Shown here: positions 45,897-54,685 of the stretch, in pieces | Layout: every line of letters begins with the position of its first letter | Position numbering within the stretch: position 1 is the first letter of the stretch | Source of the DNA: Roseiconus nitratireducens | GTDB taxonomy: Bacteria > Planctomycetota > Planctomycetia > Pirellulales > Pirellulaceae | NCBI RefSeq assembly: GCF_008629675.1 | Contig: NZ_VWOX01000010.1 | Coordinates: 186,001 to 250,000, forward strand | Reading direction: 5' to 3' | Length of the DNA: 64,000 bases | Notes under the pieces: generated by a model | Databases searched by the model: none | Told to the model about the DNA's origin: nothing | The model's input: the letters and a program-made list of their open reading frames with translations, nothing else | Made by a program: the position numbers and the translations under genes

Positions 45897-47171
45897 ATGT
45901 CTCAACGATTACTTATCAAGGTGACCGTCATTTGGATCACGGTCGTCGCATTCGCGACGGGGAGTGCATCTCAGGCATCCGCGCAAACCTTCGGTATTGA
46001 ACTGCACAACACCATGATGCCGGCATCGGGCGGGATGGCGGGGGCCAGCTTGGCACGCCCCCAAGACTTGCAATCGGCCATCTACGGCAATCCCGCAACG
46101 CTGACGCAGTTCAAAGGCACCCAGTTTTCCGTCGCCGCGGGCTGGGCCGAGCCGACCATCAATATCGACCAGCAGGCGGCCCTTCCGCTGGTCGGCGTGA
46201 CACCCTACGCCGCAAAATCCGATACGCCGGGGAGTGCGATCCCGAACATTGGCGTGACGCAGGACGTGAGTGCTCTGGGGTTGCCGATCACATTGGGGAT
46301 GGGGTTGATGACCAATGCGGGCCTGGGGTCCGAGTACCGCGGGGTTCCCGAATCCGGCGGAACGTCATCTCAGTACTTGGCGCTGGACGTCGTCAGCGGG
46401 CTGGGGGTGGAATTGACGGAACGATTGTCGGTGGGCGCCACGGTCGCAGTGGGCAGTTCGTACTTGGATGGGCCATTTGTCGATCTGGCCGCCATGACCT
46501 CTGCCTACGGTCTGCGGGGCACCTTTGGTGTGACCTATCAGGCCGATCATTGCACCACCCTCGGTGCCTACTGGCAAACACGCAAAAGCCTGGAATTCGA
46601 GAACGCAGTCCTGTTGCCGGTTGGTCCCGCAACCGCGAGGGACCTGGATTTTGACCATCCGGAGAACTTCGGTTTGGGGTTGGCCAACCAGTCACTGATG
46701 AACGGTCGGTTGCTGCTCGCGATGGATGTGCTGTTTAAACGCTACAGCGATGCCGATTTTTTTTCAGCGATCTACGACGACCAGTGGGTGTACCAGTTCG
46801 GTGCCCAATACGCGCTCAATCAACGCGTGCGATTGCGTGCCGGCTACGCCTACAACGAGAACCCGATGCGTCAAGATGCGACGTTCACGTCGATCGGCGG
46901 AGTGCCACTCCCGGACGGCGTCCCAGCACTCCGGTACATTCAGGGGCAATTCGCGGCAATCAGTCAACACCGGATCACCGGCGGGATTGGGGTTCGTGAC
47001 GTCCTTCCCGGCATTGATTTTGACTTGTATGCCGGTGGCATGTTCGAGAACACCGACCGATTCGCCACCACCTTCGCGTCCGTGGAGGGCTACTGGCTGG
47101 GTGCCGCGGTGACCTGGCGATTTGGACGGGGAGCCGATCACTGTCTGCACATTCCCGACAGTTGGGATTAG
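45897..47171 (+). CDS. OmpP1/FadL family outer membrane protein
   Basis: The 424-residue protein starts with a signal peptide (MSQRLLIKVTVIWITVVAFA, cut near ASAQ) and continues TFGIELHNTMMPASGGMAGA, close to the N-terminal plug region of FadL, which begins G-x-x-x-x-x-x-x-A-x-x-G-x-A-G-A. The stretch AIYGNPATLTQF is the family N-P-A-x-L motif. Alternating aromatic/polar strands with turns follow to a C-terminal strand (YWLGAAVTWRFG) as expected of a beta-barrel. FadL proteins take up hydrophobic compounds such as fatty acids and aromatics. GGAAGGTGCAAGG before ATG 45897 supports the start. It implies an outer membrane. Confidence 0.88.
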   Translation: MSQRLLIKVTVIWITVVAFATGSASQASAQTFGIELHNTMMPASGGMAGASLARPQDLQSAIYGNPATLTQFKGTQFSVAAGWAEPTINIDQQAALPLVGVTPYAAKSDTPGSAIPNIGVTQDVSALGLPITLGMGLMTNAGLGSEYRGVPESGGTSSQYLALDVVSGLGVELTERLSVGATVAVGSSYLDGPFVDLAAMTSAYGLRGTFGVTYQADHCTTLGAYWQTRKSLEFENAVLLPVGPATARDLDFDHPENFGLGLANQSLMNGRLLLAMDVLFKRYSDADFFSAIYDDQWVYQFGAQYALNQRVRLRAGYAYNENPMRQDATFTSIGGVPLPDGVPALRYIQGQFAAISQHRITGGIGVRDVLPGIDFDLYAGGMFENTDRFATTFASVEGYWLGAAVTWRFGRGADHCLHIPDSWD

Positions 47172-47474
47172 CCGGGCAACGCCACGCAGTGCTGCGGGGA
47201 AAGCGCGGCGGGGACAGCGCACGTTGGTCGGTGACGGTGCCGAAGAACGGGGCAACGCCCCGTCGGTTTGTCCAGCCCGGCCCGCAGGGCTGTCGTTTAT
47301 ACACAAGTCAGGGCTCGCCCGGTCCGGTTGGCCCGAATGCTCTGTCCCCGAATGCTGCCCGTTTCCGCTCTATGTCTCCGATTCCATTGCCGGAAGTTTT
47401 GCTTTCGCTTTTCTGAGTGGTACTTTTTACCGACGGGGCGGTCACGAAGCATTCATTTACCGAAGACATTCAGA
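47172..47474. repeat. Gap with palindromic repeats
   Basis: Units present include GGGGCAACGCCCC at 47249-47261, a CCAGCCCGGCCCGCAGGGCTG hairpin at about 47271-47291 and TGCTCTGTCCCC (reverse of the dispersed element) at 47338-47349. The right part may code a few more residues of the next protein if it starts upstream of 47475. Confidence 0.5.
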
Positions 47475-48137
47475 GTGGGCATCAGAGATCTTTGCGTTGC
47501 TTGGTTTGTGATTCTGATCACAATTTCTCCTGCGACGGCGGCGACTGTTTCCTTCGTCGGCTTGCTCAATAACGGAAGTTCCGGCTCGGCCCTGGGAAGT
47601 CTTCCGCGTAATTTCGAGCTGACCTTGAACTATTCTGCCAATCCGGTGGGCGGGCCGACATTCGCTTCGGGGAGCTTGTTCTTCCCGGCGACGCCGAACG
47701 CCGACGTGAGCAACCCGAGCTCGCATCCCAGTTTCTCCACGGCAACTTCGGGAAACCTCACGATTAGCAATGCGGCTGGGCCGGGCGGCAACGATGTGTT
47801 GACGTTCGATGGAAGTATTGCCGCCAAGGTTCTGGCGAATAACAACCACGCGGTCACCTATTCATTCAGTTTTTTCAATCCTGCCGCGACCATCGACAAT
47901 CAGGCGGTGAATCCTGCCAACATCGCGGCGCTGATCAACGGCCAATCTTCGATCGCATTCGTCAACAACCAGTTCAACGCTTCTGGGACGATTTCGGGCG
48001 TCGCAGCCGTTCAAAACACGCCCGAGCCTCGGACGACCATCGCGCTGGTCGGACTGGTGCTGTCAGGCGCCGTCATCGGATACCGGCGACGAAAGCCCGG
48101 CCGCCAACGGCTCGCCGGCTCCCAGTCGTCGACCTGA
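47475..48137 (+). CDS. PEP-CTERM sorted exported protein (second)
   Basis: The 220-residue reading begins at a GTG followed by a signal segment (VGIRDLCVAWFVILITISPA, cut near ATA). The C-terminus has NTPEPRTTIALVGLVLSGAV then GYRRRKPGR: the PEP motif, span and basic tail of exosortase substrates. The middle is rich in Ser, Asn, Gly and small residues, with GGNDVLTFDGSIAAKVLANN, and looks like a secreted beta-sheet protein. The start is uncertain because there is no ATG near the signal peptide and no good binding site; the frame is open to 47268. The protein is not a close copy of the one at 14109-14792. Confidence 0.72.
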   Translation: MGIRDLCVAWFVILITISPATAATVSFVGLLNNGSSGSALGSLPRNFELTLNYSANPVGGPTFASGSLFFPATPNADVSNPSSHPSFSTATSGNLTISNAAGPGGNDVLTFDGSIAAKVLANNNHAVTYSFSFFNPAATIDNQAVNPANIAALINGQSSIAFVNNQFNASGTISGVAAVQNTPEPRTTIALVGLVLSGAVIGYRRRKPGRQRLAGSQSST

Positions 48138-48461
48138 ACACGTCGACCGCTTGCCCGGTTACCAACGCCGTTCGCGAATCGAGCTTCCTCACTCTCGTTG
48201 GCCGATACTGCTTCGCTGGACAGCGACATTGCGGCGGTGCTTCGAAGAACGCACCGCCTGCAAATAGCACGTTGCCTCAGCGCCTCGCCTTGATCGCAGC
48301 GCCGCTAATGTCTGGTACCACGCCCTTGATCGCTCCGGCAACCAAGGCTTGCAGGAGGAATTCAACAGCGGCGCGATGTCCACGACGAGCCACTCGGCGT
48401 TTGGCCCGGATCGGGTACACTGTCGCTCGCGGAACCTCTGGAACGATTGCGAGAATCTGAC
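48138..48461. other. Gap with no recognised feature
   Basis: I see no gene, RNA or repeat in these 324 bases between two plus-strand genes. The promoter of the kinase gene should be in the right half, but no consensus is clear. Confidence 0.4.
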
Positions 48462-50831
48462 ATGGGCGAACCGGATAATAAACCATTCAATGTTGGGGAA
48501 GGGAATTCAGTCGAACGTCCTTCCGACGCGCTTGGGGAGACGATGGACGGTGGTGGCGACACCACGTCGGGCGGCGCGAGTCCTCCGCGGTCCGACCCGG
48601 AGTCTTGGGTGGGCCGACGCATCGGCAAATACCAGATCACTGACCTTCTGGGGGTTGGTGGCATGGGCGTCGTGCTCAAGGGTTACGATGCGACGATTGA
48701 ACGCAATGTCGCAATCAAAGTGTTGCCCGAGGAACTGTCAGCCAATCCACAATCGTTGAATCGGTTTCTTGCCGAAGCGAAGAGTGCCGGCAAACTGAAT
48801 CACCCCAACACGGTGACCATTTACGAGATTGCTCAAGACGGTGGCAATCACTTCCTGGTCATGGAAGTCGTTGCGGGTGGCAGCACCGAAGACCACCTCG
48901 AGAAGTCGGGTGCCTATTCTGTTGGCGAGGCGACACAAATCGTCATTGACTCCTGCCGCGGGTTAGCAGCGGCGCACAAGTTGGGCCTGGTTCACCGCGA
49001 TATCAAGCCGGGGAATCTGCTGTTGACCGAGACCGGGACCGTGAAGGTTGCCGACTTTGGGCTCGCAAAGCGAGCGCAAACCCAGACGTTGCAGCTGACG
49101 CAACAAGGGCAGATCGTCGGGACTCCCTATTTCATGAGTCCGGAGCAGTGCGAATCACGTGACGTCGACGCGCGAAGCGACATCTATTCGCTCGGTGCAA
49201 CTTACTACGCGTTGCTGACCGGCAAGAGTCCCTATCAGGATAGTGGCAGTGTCGTTCAAGTCATGTTCGCGCACTGCAACTCGACGCCGCCCGACCCGCG
49301 TGAGATCCGCAAGCACATTCCCGCCGCTTGCTGCCAGATCATCGAGCGCGCGATGGCAGCGAAGCCGGAAGACCGATACCAGTCGATGGACGAGATGGCC
49401 GAGGATTTGGAGTCCGTGTTGGCTGCGATATCAGGCGTCGGGATTACACTTCCGAGTCAATCCGGTGTGTTTAACCCGACATTGACCGGCGAAAAAATGA
49501 GGTCCCAGGGCAACCCGAACCGCAGGAGCCTGCTTGTCGCGGGTGGCGCCGGCGTCGCGCTGCTGGGACTGATCGGCTTCGGCGGTCGACTGCTGATGGG
49601 CCGAACAAGCGGGGGCTCATCGGAAAAGCCGACTTCTGGAGTCGTGCCGCCCACCGGAGAACCGATCAAGGTCGGAATCCTGCACTCGCTTTCGGGGACA
49701 ATGAGCGATAGCGAGTCACCGGTCGTTGATGCCGCTCTGTTGGCGATCGAGGAACTGAATGAAGAGGGTGGGCTGATCGGTCGCCCGCTCATGGCCGTTG
49801 TTGCCGATGGGCGTTCCGATTCAGCGGCCTTCGCCCGCGAAGCCGAGCGGCTGATTCTTCAAGAGAAGGTGTGCACGGTGTTTGGTTGCTGGACTTCGGC
49901 CAGTCGCAAGACCGTCGTGCCGCTGTTTGAAAAGTTCGATCATCTACTGGTCTACCCTGTGCAGTACGAAGGAATCGAAGAGTCACCCAATGTGATTTAC
50001 ACCGGAGCTACTCCGAACCAACAAATCATCCCCGCGGTGAAATGGGCTTACGCGTTCGAAGGCAAGCGTCGTTTTTTTCTCGTCGGAAGCGACTACGTTT
50101 TTCCTCGCGTTGCGCATGAAATCATCAAGGATCAGCTGAGCGAATTGGGAGCCGATCTGGCCGGAGAAGAGTTTTTTGCGTTGGGCAGCACCGATGTTCA
50201 ATCGGCGGTTGAGATGATCCTGCAATCGAAACCCGATGTCATTCTCAGTACGATCAACGGTGACAGCAACACAGCGTTTTTCGCGGAGTTGCGAAAGGCG
50301 GGCGTCACAGCAGAGGAAGTGCCGACGATCTCGTTCAGCATCGGTGAAGAAGAGATTCGGCACTTGGATGTCGATGCGATGGCGGGGGATTACGCCGCAT
50401 GGAACTATTTTCAGAGCATTGAATCCCCCGAGAACGAGCGGTTCATCGCGAACTTCCGAAGCAAATACGGTCCCCAACGTCTGGTCACCGATCCGATGGA
50501 AGCGGCGTACTTCGGGGTCAAACTTTGGGCTTCGGCCGTTCGTGACGCACAGAGCACCGGCACCGCCGAGATTCGCCGGTCCATGCGAAACCAACGGATG
50601 CGCGCTCCCGAAGGTGAGGTGCGAATCGACGCGGCAACTCAGCACACTTTCAAAACGCCACGGATCGGCCAGGTACGGAACGATGGGCAGTTCGAAATTG
50701 TCTGGACGGCTGCAACGCCGCAAAGCCCCGATCCCTATCCGGCGTCTCGAACCACCGAGCAATGGCGCGCCTTCCTGCACGATCTTTACGCTTCCTGGGG
50801 CGACCACTGGTCGGCGCCGGCCGCTCAGTGA
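48462..50831 (+). CDS. Ser/Thr protein kinase fused to a UrtA-like substrate-binding domain
   Basis: The 789-residue protein has a complete kinase at about residues 55-325: LLGVGGMGVVLKGYD, NVAIKVLPE (K86), LVHRDIKPGNLLL (D180, N185), VADFGLAKRA (DFG 198-200) and GTPYFMSPEQ. One span follows at about 356-376 (SLLVAGGAGVALLGLIGFGG). The outer part (400-775) is a type 1 periplasmic binding domain of the urea/short-chain amide class: IKVGILHSLSGTMSDSESPV, VYPVQYEGIEESPNVIYTGA and NQQIIPAVKWA match UrtA/FmdD proteins. The natural reading is a receptor kinase that senses a small amide or urea outside the cytoplasm. No urtBCDE transporter genes lie nearby. Fusions of this kind are known in planctomycetes. 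Confidence 0.9.
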   Translation: MGEPDNKPFNVGEGNSVERPSDALGETMDGGGDTTSGGASPPRSDPESWVGRRIGKYQITDLLGVGGMGVVLKGYDATIERNVAIKVLPEELSANPQSLNRFLAEAKSAGKLNHPNTVTIYEIAQDGGNHFLVMEVVAGGSTEDHLEKSGAYSVGEATQIVIDSCRGLAAAHKLGLVHRDIKPGNLLLTETGTVKVADFGLAKRAQTQTLQLTQQGQIVGTPYFMSPEQCESRDVDARSDIYSLGATYYALLTGKSPYQDSGSVVQVMFAHCNSTPPDPREIRKHIPAACCQIIERAMAAKPEDRYQSMDEMAEDLESVLAAISGVGITLPSQSGVFNPTLTGEKMRSQGNPNRRSLLVAGGAGVALLGLIGFGGRLLMGRTSGGSSEKPTSGVVPPTGEPIKVGILHSLSGTMSDSESPVVDAALLAIEELNEEGGLIGRPLMAVVADGRSDSAAFAREAERLILQEKVCTVFGCWTSASRKTVVPLFEKFDHLLVYPVQYEGIEESPNVIYTGATPNQQIIPAVKWAYAFEGKRRFFLVGSDYVFPRVAHEIIKDQLSELGADLAGEEFFALGSTDVQSAVEMILQSKPDVILSTINGDSNTAFFAELRKAGVTAEEVPTISFSIGEEEIRHLDVDAMAGDYAAWNYFQSIESPENERFIANFRSKYGPQRLVTDPMEAAYFGVKLWASAVRDAQSTGTAEIRRSMRNQRMRAPEGEVRIDAATQHTFKTPRIGQVRNDGQFEIVWTAATPQSPDPYPASRTTEQWRAFLHDLYASWGDHWSAPAAQ

Positions 50832-50976
50832 GACGCTTCGGCGGAATTGCCCAGATTGGCATGATGTCGCTGACGTGTGAGACGGGGCCACCGCCGTTGG
50901 CGGTCCTGGTTGCCACGGGACCGCAAACCCATTTGATCGCCTTACCGAATTGATCGCAGCTGGTTGGCAATCGCGT

Positions 50977-52023
50977 TCATCGGGGCCATTCGATCGTCTC
51001 ACGTCCCATTCTGGTCGACAGGTTGCGCCAAAGCTCATGATCAATCGAGTCGGAAATGAATGTGACCGATCCGTCGGTCATGCCGATCTGCACTCCGCCG
51101 ATGTGATAGCTTCTTGAGGTGACGGCGGCGTAAGTTCGTGCCGGGTTGGTGAGGTCCTTGCCTTCACGCATGCTGGTCCAATCGACGTCGTATTCGGCCC
51201 CGGAGACCGTACACAGGACTTTGCGGTTCGGGGTGAAGACGGTCGTGAAACCGGCTTGATGCACACGCCCATCCACCCACTCGGTATGCCCGGTTTCGGT
51301 TTTGAAGCTCCCGCCCAAAGCACAGATTTCGGTGGTGGCTTCTGGAAGGGGAATGTTCCCGGATGTTGCCACGTCCCGGAAGTACGGTGTCCAGCCTTTG
51401 ACCTCCGCCATGGCAATGGTATTGCTCAGTCCGTCCAGACAGTCACGAAACTTGAAATACCGGCCGGGGGCAAACATGCCGTCGCCAATCTTGGAACGGT
51501 CCATCGGGTCAAACACGAACCAGGTGCCTTCGTTGGCCGCGTAGTTGAGTTTGTAGTATTCAGGACCGGTGGAGCCAAAACGAGGTTCATCCAGCGGATC
51601 ACTGGGGCACTGCAAGGTTGGCACCCGGATTGACGACACTGGAACGGCATCGCCATCGATCACCAGAGTCGACTGGCCGTACCCGTGGTCAAAACGAATC
51701 CCGTCGGCCAATGCGACCTCTTCGACGAACGGAAGAATCCTCGCCTGCATCGACCAGCCTTTTCCGTCGGGGGTCACCGACCAAGCGGCCGGTAGCGATT
51801 TGTACGCCGACTCGTAGTTGTGCGTCGCGAGAAGCAATTGCTTCATGTTATTGCTGCAACTCATTCGCCGAGCGGCGGCTCGGGCGGCCTGGACGGCTGG
51901 GAGCAGCAGCCCCACCAGGATCCCGATGATCGCGATCACGACGAGTAATTCGACAAGCGTGAAGCCGGTGCGGTTTGATGTGCTCGAGCGGTGATCAACA
52001 CGTTGGCGGCAAGAGAAATTCAC
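50977..52023 (-). CDS. DUF1559 protein with prepilin-type N-terminus
   Basis: I start at the GTG at 52023, which has GGAG eight bases upstream; a TTG at 52062 would add 13 residues. The 348-residue product has the type IV pilin/pseudopilin signal RTGFTLVELLVVIAIIGILV (Gly-Phe cut site, Glu at +5), then the DUF1559 opening RRMSCSNNMKQLLLATHNYE and the C-terminal H-x9-D-G motif HIGGVQIGMTDGSV. Planctomycetes hold hundreds of DUF1559 proteins; none has an established role. It is convergent with the kinase gene before it, 145 bases apart. Confidence 0.93.
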   Translation of the reverse strand: MNFSCRQRVDHRSSTSNRTGFTLVELLVVIAIIGILVGLLLPAVQAARAAARRMSCSNNMKQLLLATHNYESAYKSLPAAWSVTPDGKGWSMQARILPFVEEVALADGIRFDHGYGQSTLVIDGDAVPVSSIRVPTLQCPSDPLDEPRFGSTGPEYYKLNYAANEGTWFVFDPMDRSKIGDGMFAPGRYFKFRDCLDGLSNTIAMAEVKGWTPYFRDVATSGNIPLPEATTEICALGGSFKTETGHTEWVDGRVHQAGFTTVFTPNRKVLCTVSGAEYDVDWTSMREGKDLTNPARTYAAVTSRSYHIGGVQIGMTDGSVTFISDSIDHELWRNLSTRMGRETIEWPR

Positions 52024-52369
52024 TGCGGTGACTCCGAGTTCTAGGGCCGGATGGGGGGGCAAGTTTCTGGCTGGCTAGATCACGAAGTCCGTGCCGTCGC
52101 TGGCTACGGAAAGATGGTAATGCGAGTCATTCTCAATAGCAAGCAGGGGCGTCAGTGCGGGGATCGCCTCGATCCGGAGCACGCCCGCAGTAGGCATTGA
52201 CGACCGAATCGTAACCAGGGGACAGAGAAATCCGGTGACCCCGGGGACAGAGCACCACCGGGAGCATCACCGGGGGGCAGAGCACCACCGGGGACAGAGC
52301 ACCACCGGGGACAGAGCACGAGGGTAACCGAAGCGGTAAAGAGTCACCCGCTGACGACGTGGCGCGGCT
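52024..52369. repeat. Gap with tandem GGGGACAGAGCACCACC repeats
   Basis: The right half holds an array of the dispersed element: GGGGACAGAG at about 52217-52227 (diverged), then copies at 52243-52255, about 52272-52285 (GGGGGGCAGAGCACC), 52290-52302 and 52306-52319. Consecutive copies are 16-18 bases apart. The left half shows nothing. This is a direct-repeat array without variable spacers of constant length, so it is not a CRISPR. Confidence 0.8.
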
Positions 52370-53287
52370 TCAACGATTGCGACCACGCCGATTCTTGCCC
52401 GGGGAAGCCTTGCCCTGGCCACTTCCATTTTGCGAACCGAAACCCGGTCCGGCGTTTCCTTCGGGGGGCGTTCCGAGTTGCCGACCATTGGATTGCGCCT
52501 GCTGGCCGCGGTCGTTGATCCCACGTCCGTTGCCCGCGGGTCCCTCCCCCTTTCCGGAAGCCTTCGCGATCGCGTCGAATTCTGCCTGCGTCAGAAACTC
52601 GGCGCGATAGCTCGCGCCCTGCCCTGCGATCTGCCCGGCAAACGCTCGCAAATGGTTTTCCGATCCACGCATCAAGCGGTTGAGAGTTTGCCGAGCTCTC
52701 GGTTCAATCGTCTGAGCCGCCAAACGCTTCAAATCCGCAATGTCCATCTCTTCGATCCGCGCCCCCACCATCAACGCATCCAGCGGGCTTCGCGACCCTG
52801 CGGCAATCAGTGATTCGTAAAGTTGCTGATTCTCGGCGAATGCAAACAACCCGGGCTTGTCGTTCAATTGACCCGCGTTTGCGCCGCCGGTGCGGATCAA
52901 TCGCTCGATCGACTGCATGTGCTGGTTTTCCGATCGGGCGATGTTTCGAAAGATCGTCAGTTTGGAGGTTGTTGCCAAACTTGAGTACACGTCGCGAGCC
53001 AACTTCTCTTCTTCCCAGATGCGCAGGAAGTCAGGTTGCCCGCTGTTGGGCGACTGAGAACCGAGTTGCTTCTGGCCCTGGTTTTGTCGCAGCGCGTTGG
53101 GGCCTTTTCCAGCTTGTTGCGAACCACGGTCTGGCTGGCCTCCACGGCCATCTCGCGTTTGCGTTGCTGATCCGCCGGACCCGCCACCACGCTTGCCCGC
53201 GCCACCGCGACCTTGTTGCGCGACCGCGTCGGAGGTGACCAATGTGAAGACCAGTAGGATGCCGCAAACGTATAGAAGGATTTTCAT
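52370..53287 (-). CDS. DUF2202 ferritin-like exported protein
   Basis: The ATG at 53287 starts a signal peptide (MKILLYVCGILLVFTLVTSD, cut near AVA-QQ). A Gly/Arg/Gln-rich linker of about 55 residues follows, then a four-helix domain with IWEEEKLARDVYSSL, IARSENQHMQSIERL (E-x-x-H), IEEMDIADLKRL and GSENHLRAFAGQI. The paired Glu and E-x-x-H residues are those of the ferritin-like di-iron fold; DUF2202 proteins have this arrangement. The last 60 residues are again low-complexity (Gly, Asn, Gln, Lys). The 305-residue product would work outside the cytoplasm, possibly with iron. Stand-alone gene. Confidence 0.83.
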   Translation of the reverse strand: MKILLYVCGILLVFTLVTSDAVAQQGRGGAGKRGGGSGGSATQTRDGRGGQPDRGSQQAGKGPNALRQNQGQKQLGSQSPNSGQPDFLRIWEEEKLARDVYSSLATTSKLTIFRNIARSENQHMQSIERLIRTGGANAGQLNDKPGLFAFAENQQLYESLIAAGSRSPLDALMVGARIEEMDIADLKRLAAQTIEPRARQTLNRLMRGSENHLRAFAGQIAGQGASYRAEFLTQAEFDAIAKASGKGEGPAGNGRGINDRGQQAQSNGRQLGTPPEGNAGPGFGSQNGSGQGKASPGKNRRGRNR

Positions 53288-54004
53288 CAGATTCTGCTGT
53301 TCCGTGTGCTCGTTTTCGTCGGCATTCGAATCCGAATGCGCGTCAAAGCTTTGAATTGGCGTCAACGCAAATCGGGTGCCGCTTTGTCCAGCGCAGCGAG
53401 AACGACGCGCAAGAGGCGGCGATGCGGAGAAGGTTCAACCAACACCCTGCGTCGGATCATTGCCCGGAGGTGCTGTTCTGTAACCGCAGCAAGGTGCGGC
53501 GATTGAACGCTGCGGAATCTCGACGCTTCGAGCCAGGGGGCTTTCATTCGGCGAAAGCACGGGGAACGCGAATGGCTCAATGTGTCAAAAGAGCACGTAA
53601 AAACGCACATCGGAAAAGCCAACTCTTCGGGACCGTAGAGAGCGGGAAGCGTTGACGAGAGGGCGTCAATCGGGAGGGGGAGCTGACTCGCCTGGAGATG
53701 GCACTCAGGTCATTGTGACCGCGAGAGAGGCTCCCAGGGTCAATGGACCGGAGACAGTAAACTGTCCAGTTCCAAGACACGGCGGTGGGAAGAGGAGCGA
53801 TCGAGAGATATCCATATTGGCAATGCGGTTGTAGGACGCTGATTGCCTGACTTTACGGGGATTCCTCCAAGGTCTTCAATCCAAATATGAAGTCAGAACG
53901 TCTGCGGACTTTTTCGCTAGACTACCGAGAACGAAAAGAACTCGCGGAGCGAAAAATCTTTGTAATCTGGGGCGAAATCTCGATGGCACTTGAGGGCGCA
54001 TGAA
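53288..54004. repeat. Long gap holding a copy of the 128-base duplicated segment
   Basis: Between 53611 and 53738 lies a segment that is about 85-90 percent identical to 61059-61188 by eye. Read on the minus strand both copies encode W-E-P-L-S-R-S-Q-stop; at 61 kb that is the true end of the leucine-rich repeat gene, but here an in-frame stop lies just upstream, so this copy is a remnant or a mobile segment. The rest of the 717 bases shows no gene. The promoter of the sigma factor gene at 54005 should be near 53880-53980, but I found no reliable consensus. Confidence 0.65.
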
Positions 54005-54556
54005 TTGCTACGTATTACTCAGATTCTCGAACGAATTGAGTCGGGCGACGATCAGGCTGCTGAGCAACTGTTGCCGATTGTTTACGACGAGCTTCGCCGG
54101 CTCGCGAGAGCGAAGATGTCATTGGAACGTCCCGATCACACGCTCCAGACCACGGCGTTGGTCCATGAAGCTTACGTGCGACTGGTCGACCAGAATCAGG
54201 TCCAGCGTTGGGAGAACGCCGGTCACTTCTATGCCGCCGCTGCTGAGGCGATGAGAAGGATACTCGTCGAGCATGCTCGACGAAAACTTGGCAAACAGCG
54301 AGGCGGTGACCGCGCGAAAGTCGATTTGAAAGACGACTTTGGAGGCAAGATGACCAATCCAGAATTGGTGATGGACGTTCACGAATCCCTGGAAAAGCTT
54401 GCTGCTCACGATCCGCAAATCTCCCAGCTGGTGAAATTGCATTGCTTTGCGGGGTTCTCAGTGCCCGAGGCCGCAAAATTGCTGGGGATCCCGACGTCCT
54501 CGGCCTACCACCATTGGAACTACGCCAAGGCTTTGATGGCAAGAATGCTGGCTTGA
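54005..54556 (+). CDS. TIGR02999-type ECF sigma factor
   Basis: The chain reads RITQILERIESGDDQAAEQL, VYDELRRLARAKMSLERPDH and TLQTTALVHEAYVRLVD, the defining start of the planctomycete/acidobacterial TIGR02999 group of sigma factors. Region 4 is GFSVPEAAKLLGIPTSSAYHHW. No ATG lies in frame. I choose TTG 54005 because TGAGGG ends eight bases upstream; a TTG at 53990 would add five residues. The product is 183 residues. It is followed 129 bases later by a giant kinase gene on the same strand, a pairing that is typical of this sigma group. Confidence 0.88.
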   Translation: MLRITQILERIESGDDQAAEQLLPIVYDELRRLARAKMSLERPDHTLQTTALVHEAYVRLVDQNQVQRWENAGHFYAAAAEAMRRILVEHARRKLGKQRGGDRAKVDLKDDFGGKMTNPELVMDVHESLEKLAAHDPQISQLVKLHCFAGFSVPEAAKLLGIPTSSAYHHWNYAKALMARMLA

Positions 54557-54685
54557 GTAGGCCTATGGGGTTGCTACCGAAAGCAAATGCAAGGAATCTC
54601 AATTTACGATGGAAGATTGGCGGACTTTTCTCGCATAGCATCCGGAGACTGAACCAGACCGAGCTTAGTCGTACGTCAATTTCCA

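Noticed and set aside
52217..52320. Possible CRISPR array
   Set aside because: The repeats are short, run together without spacers of constant length, and belong to a family scattered in other gaps.
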